Origin: Candidatus Omnitrophota bacterium
GTDB taxonomy: Bacteria > Omnitrophota > Gorgyraeia > 2-02-FULL-51-18 > JAGOUK01
Reading direction: 5' to 3'
Assembly (NCBI GenBank): GCA_018061225.1
Contig: JAGOUK010000006.1
Span: forward strand, 1-16,429
DNA length: 16,429 nucleotides
This document shows, one piece after another, positions 15,831 to 16,429 of this stretch (its first letter is position 1; the number at the start of each line of letters is the position of its first letter). The notes below the pieces were generated by a model. The model was given only the letters and a program-made list of their open reading frames with translations. It did no database searches and was not told the origin of the DNA. Made by a program: the position numbers and the translations under genes.

Positions 15831-16088
15831 CTAGAGGCCGAGGCTGTAGAGGGCGGATTTGAGGTCGTTGAAGATTTCGGTGAGGTACGGGTGCTGGACT
15901 TCAAATTTAAGGGCGCTTGTTTTGACGCGCTCGCTCAGGCTATTCCCCTGTCCGGAGGATCCAAGATTTTTCTCAATATCATCCACCAATCCCGAAAGCT
16001 CCTTGCGAGCCGACTCATCCGTAGGATTCAAATTAGCAACCCGATCCCGAAGCGTCTCCAAAATCTTCTTCACATCCTGCTGGCTCAT
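15831..16088 (-). CDS. DUF4404-like small protein
   Basis: The 85-residue product is cytoplasmic, charged and predicted mostly helical. It resembles the DUF4404 pattern: an N-terminal helix (DVKKILETLRDRVANL), a short linker (NPTDESAR), a second helix (KELSGLVDDIEKNL), a glycine/serine-rich loop (GSSGQGNS), then LSERVKTSALKFEVQHPYLTEIFNDLKSALYSLGL. The C-terminal 'FE..HP.L....ndl...L..LG' is the recognisable signature. The family has no known function that I can state. The start is ATG with AAAAGGAG 7 nt upstream, which is strong. The gene stands alone between two structured intergenic elements. A weak promoter (TTGAAA about 50 nt upstream, poor -10) may drive it. Confidence 0.8.
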   Translation of the reverse strand: MSQQDVKKILETLRDRVANLNPTDESARKELSGLVDDIEKNLGSSGQGNSLSERVKTSALKFEVQHPYLTEIFNDLKSALYSLGL

Positions 16089-16137
16089 GGGGAATCTCCT
16101 TTTGATGCCGACATTGAGAGTCTTTAGAGCGAACTAA

Positions 16138-16310
16138 ACATTTTCAAAACCGAGTCAGATGGCAGCAGATGTTCTTCGGAGGATTTTTTCGCGATGAAGG
16201 CGTCCTCGCCGCAATCGCGGAAGGAGCGAGCGCGCGTTACCTTTGGCCGCGCGCGAGCGGCTCTGTCCGCAGAAGAATATCTGCTGCCATCAAGCCGAGT
16301 GCAAAAATGT
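16138..16310. repeat. Long interrupted inverted repeat with nested hairpins, next to the tRNA
   Basis: GATGGCAGCAGATGTTCTTC (16158-16177) is complementary to 16272-16291 with one mismatch (a G-U pair in one RNA orientation). The 94-nt interior folds into hairpin A (CGCGAT 16190-16195 with ATCGCG 16214-16219, and inside it GGCG 16199-16202 with CGCC 16207-16210) and hairpin B (16230-16236 with 16248-16254, extended by GAGC 16224-16227 with GCTC 16260-16263). Outside, ACATTTT (16138-16144) pairs AAAATGT (16304-16310), the last base of which is also the tRNA end. CCGAGT is directly repeated at 16150-16155 and 16295-16300, just outside the 20-bp arms. No protein is encoded. Confidence 0.8.
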
Positions 16311-16383
16311 GGCGGTGAGTGGAATCGAACCACTGACCTCGGGCTTATGAGTCCCACGCTCTAACCAACTGAGCTACACCGCC
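16310..16383 (-). tRNA. tRNA with CAT anticodon, elongator Met (or Ile2)
   Basis: The minus strand folds into a full cloverleaf of 74 nt. The acceptor is GGCGGTG with CACCGCC (7 perfect pairs), followed by a D arm GCTC...GAGC, the anticodon loop CTCATAA (anticodon CAT), a variable AGGTC and a T arm AGTGG-TTCGATT-CCACT. The discriminator is A and CCA is not encoded. The G1-C72 pair and the lack of the initiator C1 mismatch argue against initiator tRNA. The anticodon stem has an A-G apposition at its loop end. CAT is also used by lysidine-modified tRNA-Ile2, and sequence alone leaves this open; Met is more likely. Confidence 0.93.
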
Positions 16384-16429
16384 GTTTGGATCCAGCCGCC
16401 GCCGACTACGGAGTCGCCGTCGTAAATAA
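16384..16429. other. Window edge upstream of the tRNA
   Basis: These 46 bases contain a small GC-rich dyad (CGACT, ACGG, AGTCG near 16403-16416) and no gene. The sequence is cut by the window edge, so any tRNA promoter or further repeat cannot be judged. Confidence 0.4.

Noticed and set aside
15604..16310. CRISPR array
   Set aside because: The repeats are inverted, unequal and not regularly spaced.
16124..16357. 77-codon minus-strand open frame over the tRNA
   Set aside because: It reads through the tRNA and the structured repeat, with low-complexity Arg/Ser sequence and no homology I recognise.
16310..16383. Initiator tRNA-fMet
   Set aside because: The acceptor begins with a paired G1-C72 and the GGG/CCC run in the anticodon stem is one step off the initiator position.

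Overview
The window is a gene-dense bacterial chromosome segment. Every convincing gene lies on the minus strand, so it reads from right to left. The long plus-strand open frames are antisense shadows caused by high GC in third codon positions. The gene set is housekeeping and central metabolism, with no sign of phage, transposase, CRISPR or defence genes. A small secreted protein resembling the TIGR04073 exosortase-associated family, a DUF4404-like protein and the general style of the proteins suggest an uncultivated PVC-type or Omnitrophota-like bacterium. This placement is an inference and is only moderately secure, because no rRNA or marker gene is present.

In transcription order: (1) 16310-16383 is a CAT-anticodon tRNA. 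It is followed by a strongly structured intergenic segment (16138-16310), a small DUF4404-like gene (15831-16088) and a second palindromic element with 24-bp perfect arms (15604-15713). (2) 15573 to 8783 is a lipid-use operon with a good sigma70-type promoter. It encodes a thiolase (fadI-like), the hydratase/dehydrogenase FadJ/FadB, a long-chain acyl-CoA ligase, a monoacylglycerol-lipase-like hydrolase and a membrane-anchored M23 peptidase. No acyl-CoA dehydrogenase is in the window. (3) 8777 to 4720 is a TCA-cycle operon behind a near-consensus promoter (TTGACA, 17 nt, TAGAAT): yqeY, LDH-like mdh, sucC, sucD and yajQ, all with 3-27 nt gaps or a 4-bp overlap. (4) 4601 to 4197 holds the TIGR04073-like gene and a textbook intrinsic terminator. 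(5) 4175 to 33 is a cofactor and miscellaneous cluster: folE, nadE, an ornithine-cyclodeaminase-family reductase, a secreted protein of unknown function and a STAS-domain protein.

Together, operons 2 and 3 suggest a route from acylglycerol or fatty acid to acyl-CoA, acetyl-CoA and the TCA cycle. The most notable non-coding points are the strong terminator 21 nt upstream of folE with no visible promoter after it, the two long structured inverted repeats near the tRNA, and the inverted repeat overlapping the -35 box of the beta-oxidation promoter. Several starts were reset: folE, thiolase and hydrolase are shorter than the longest open frames, and the cyclodeaminase uses TTG. I found no convincing undescribed multi-gene system; the non-coding elements are the best candidates for something new.
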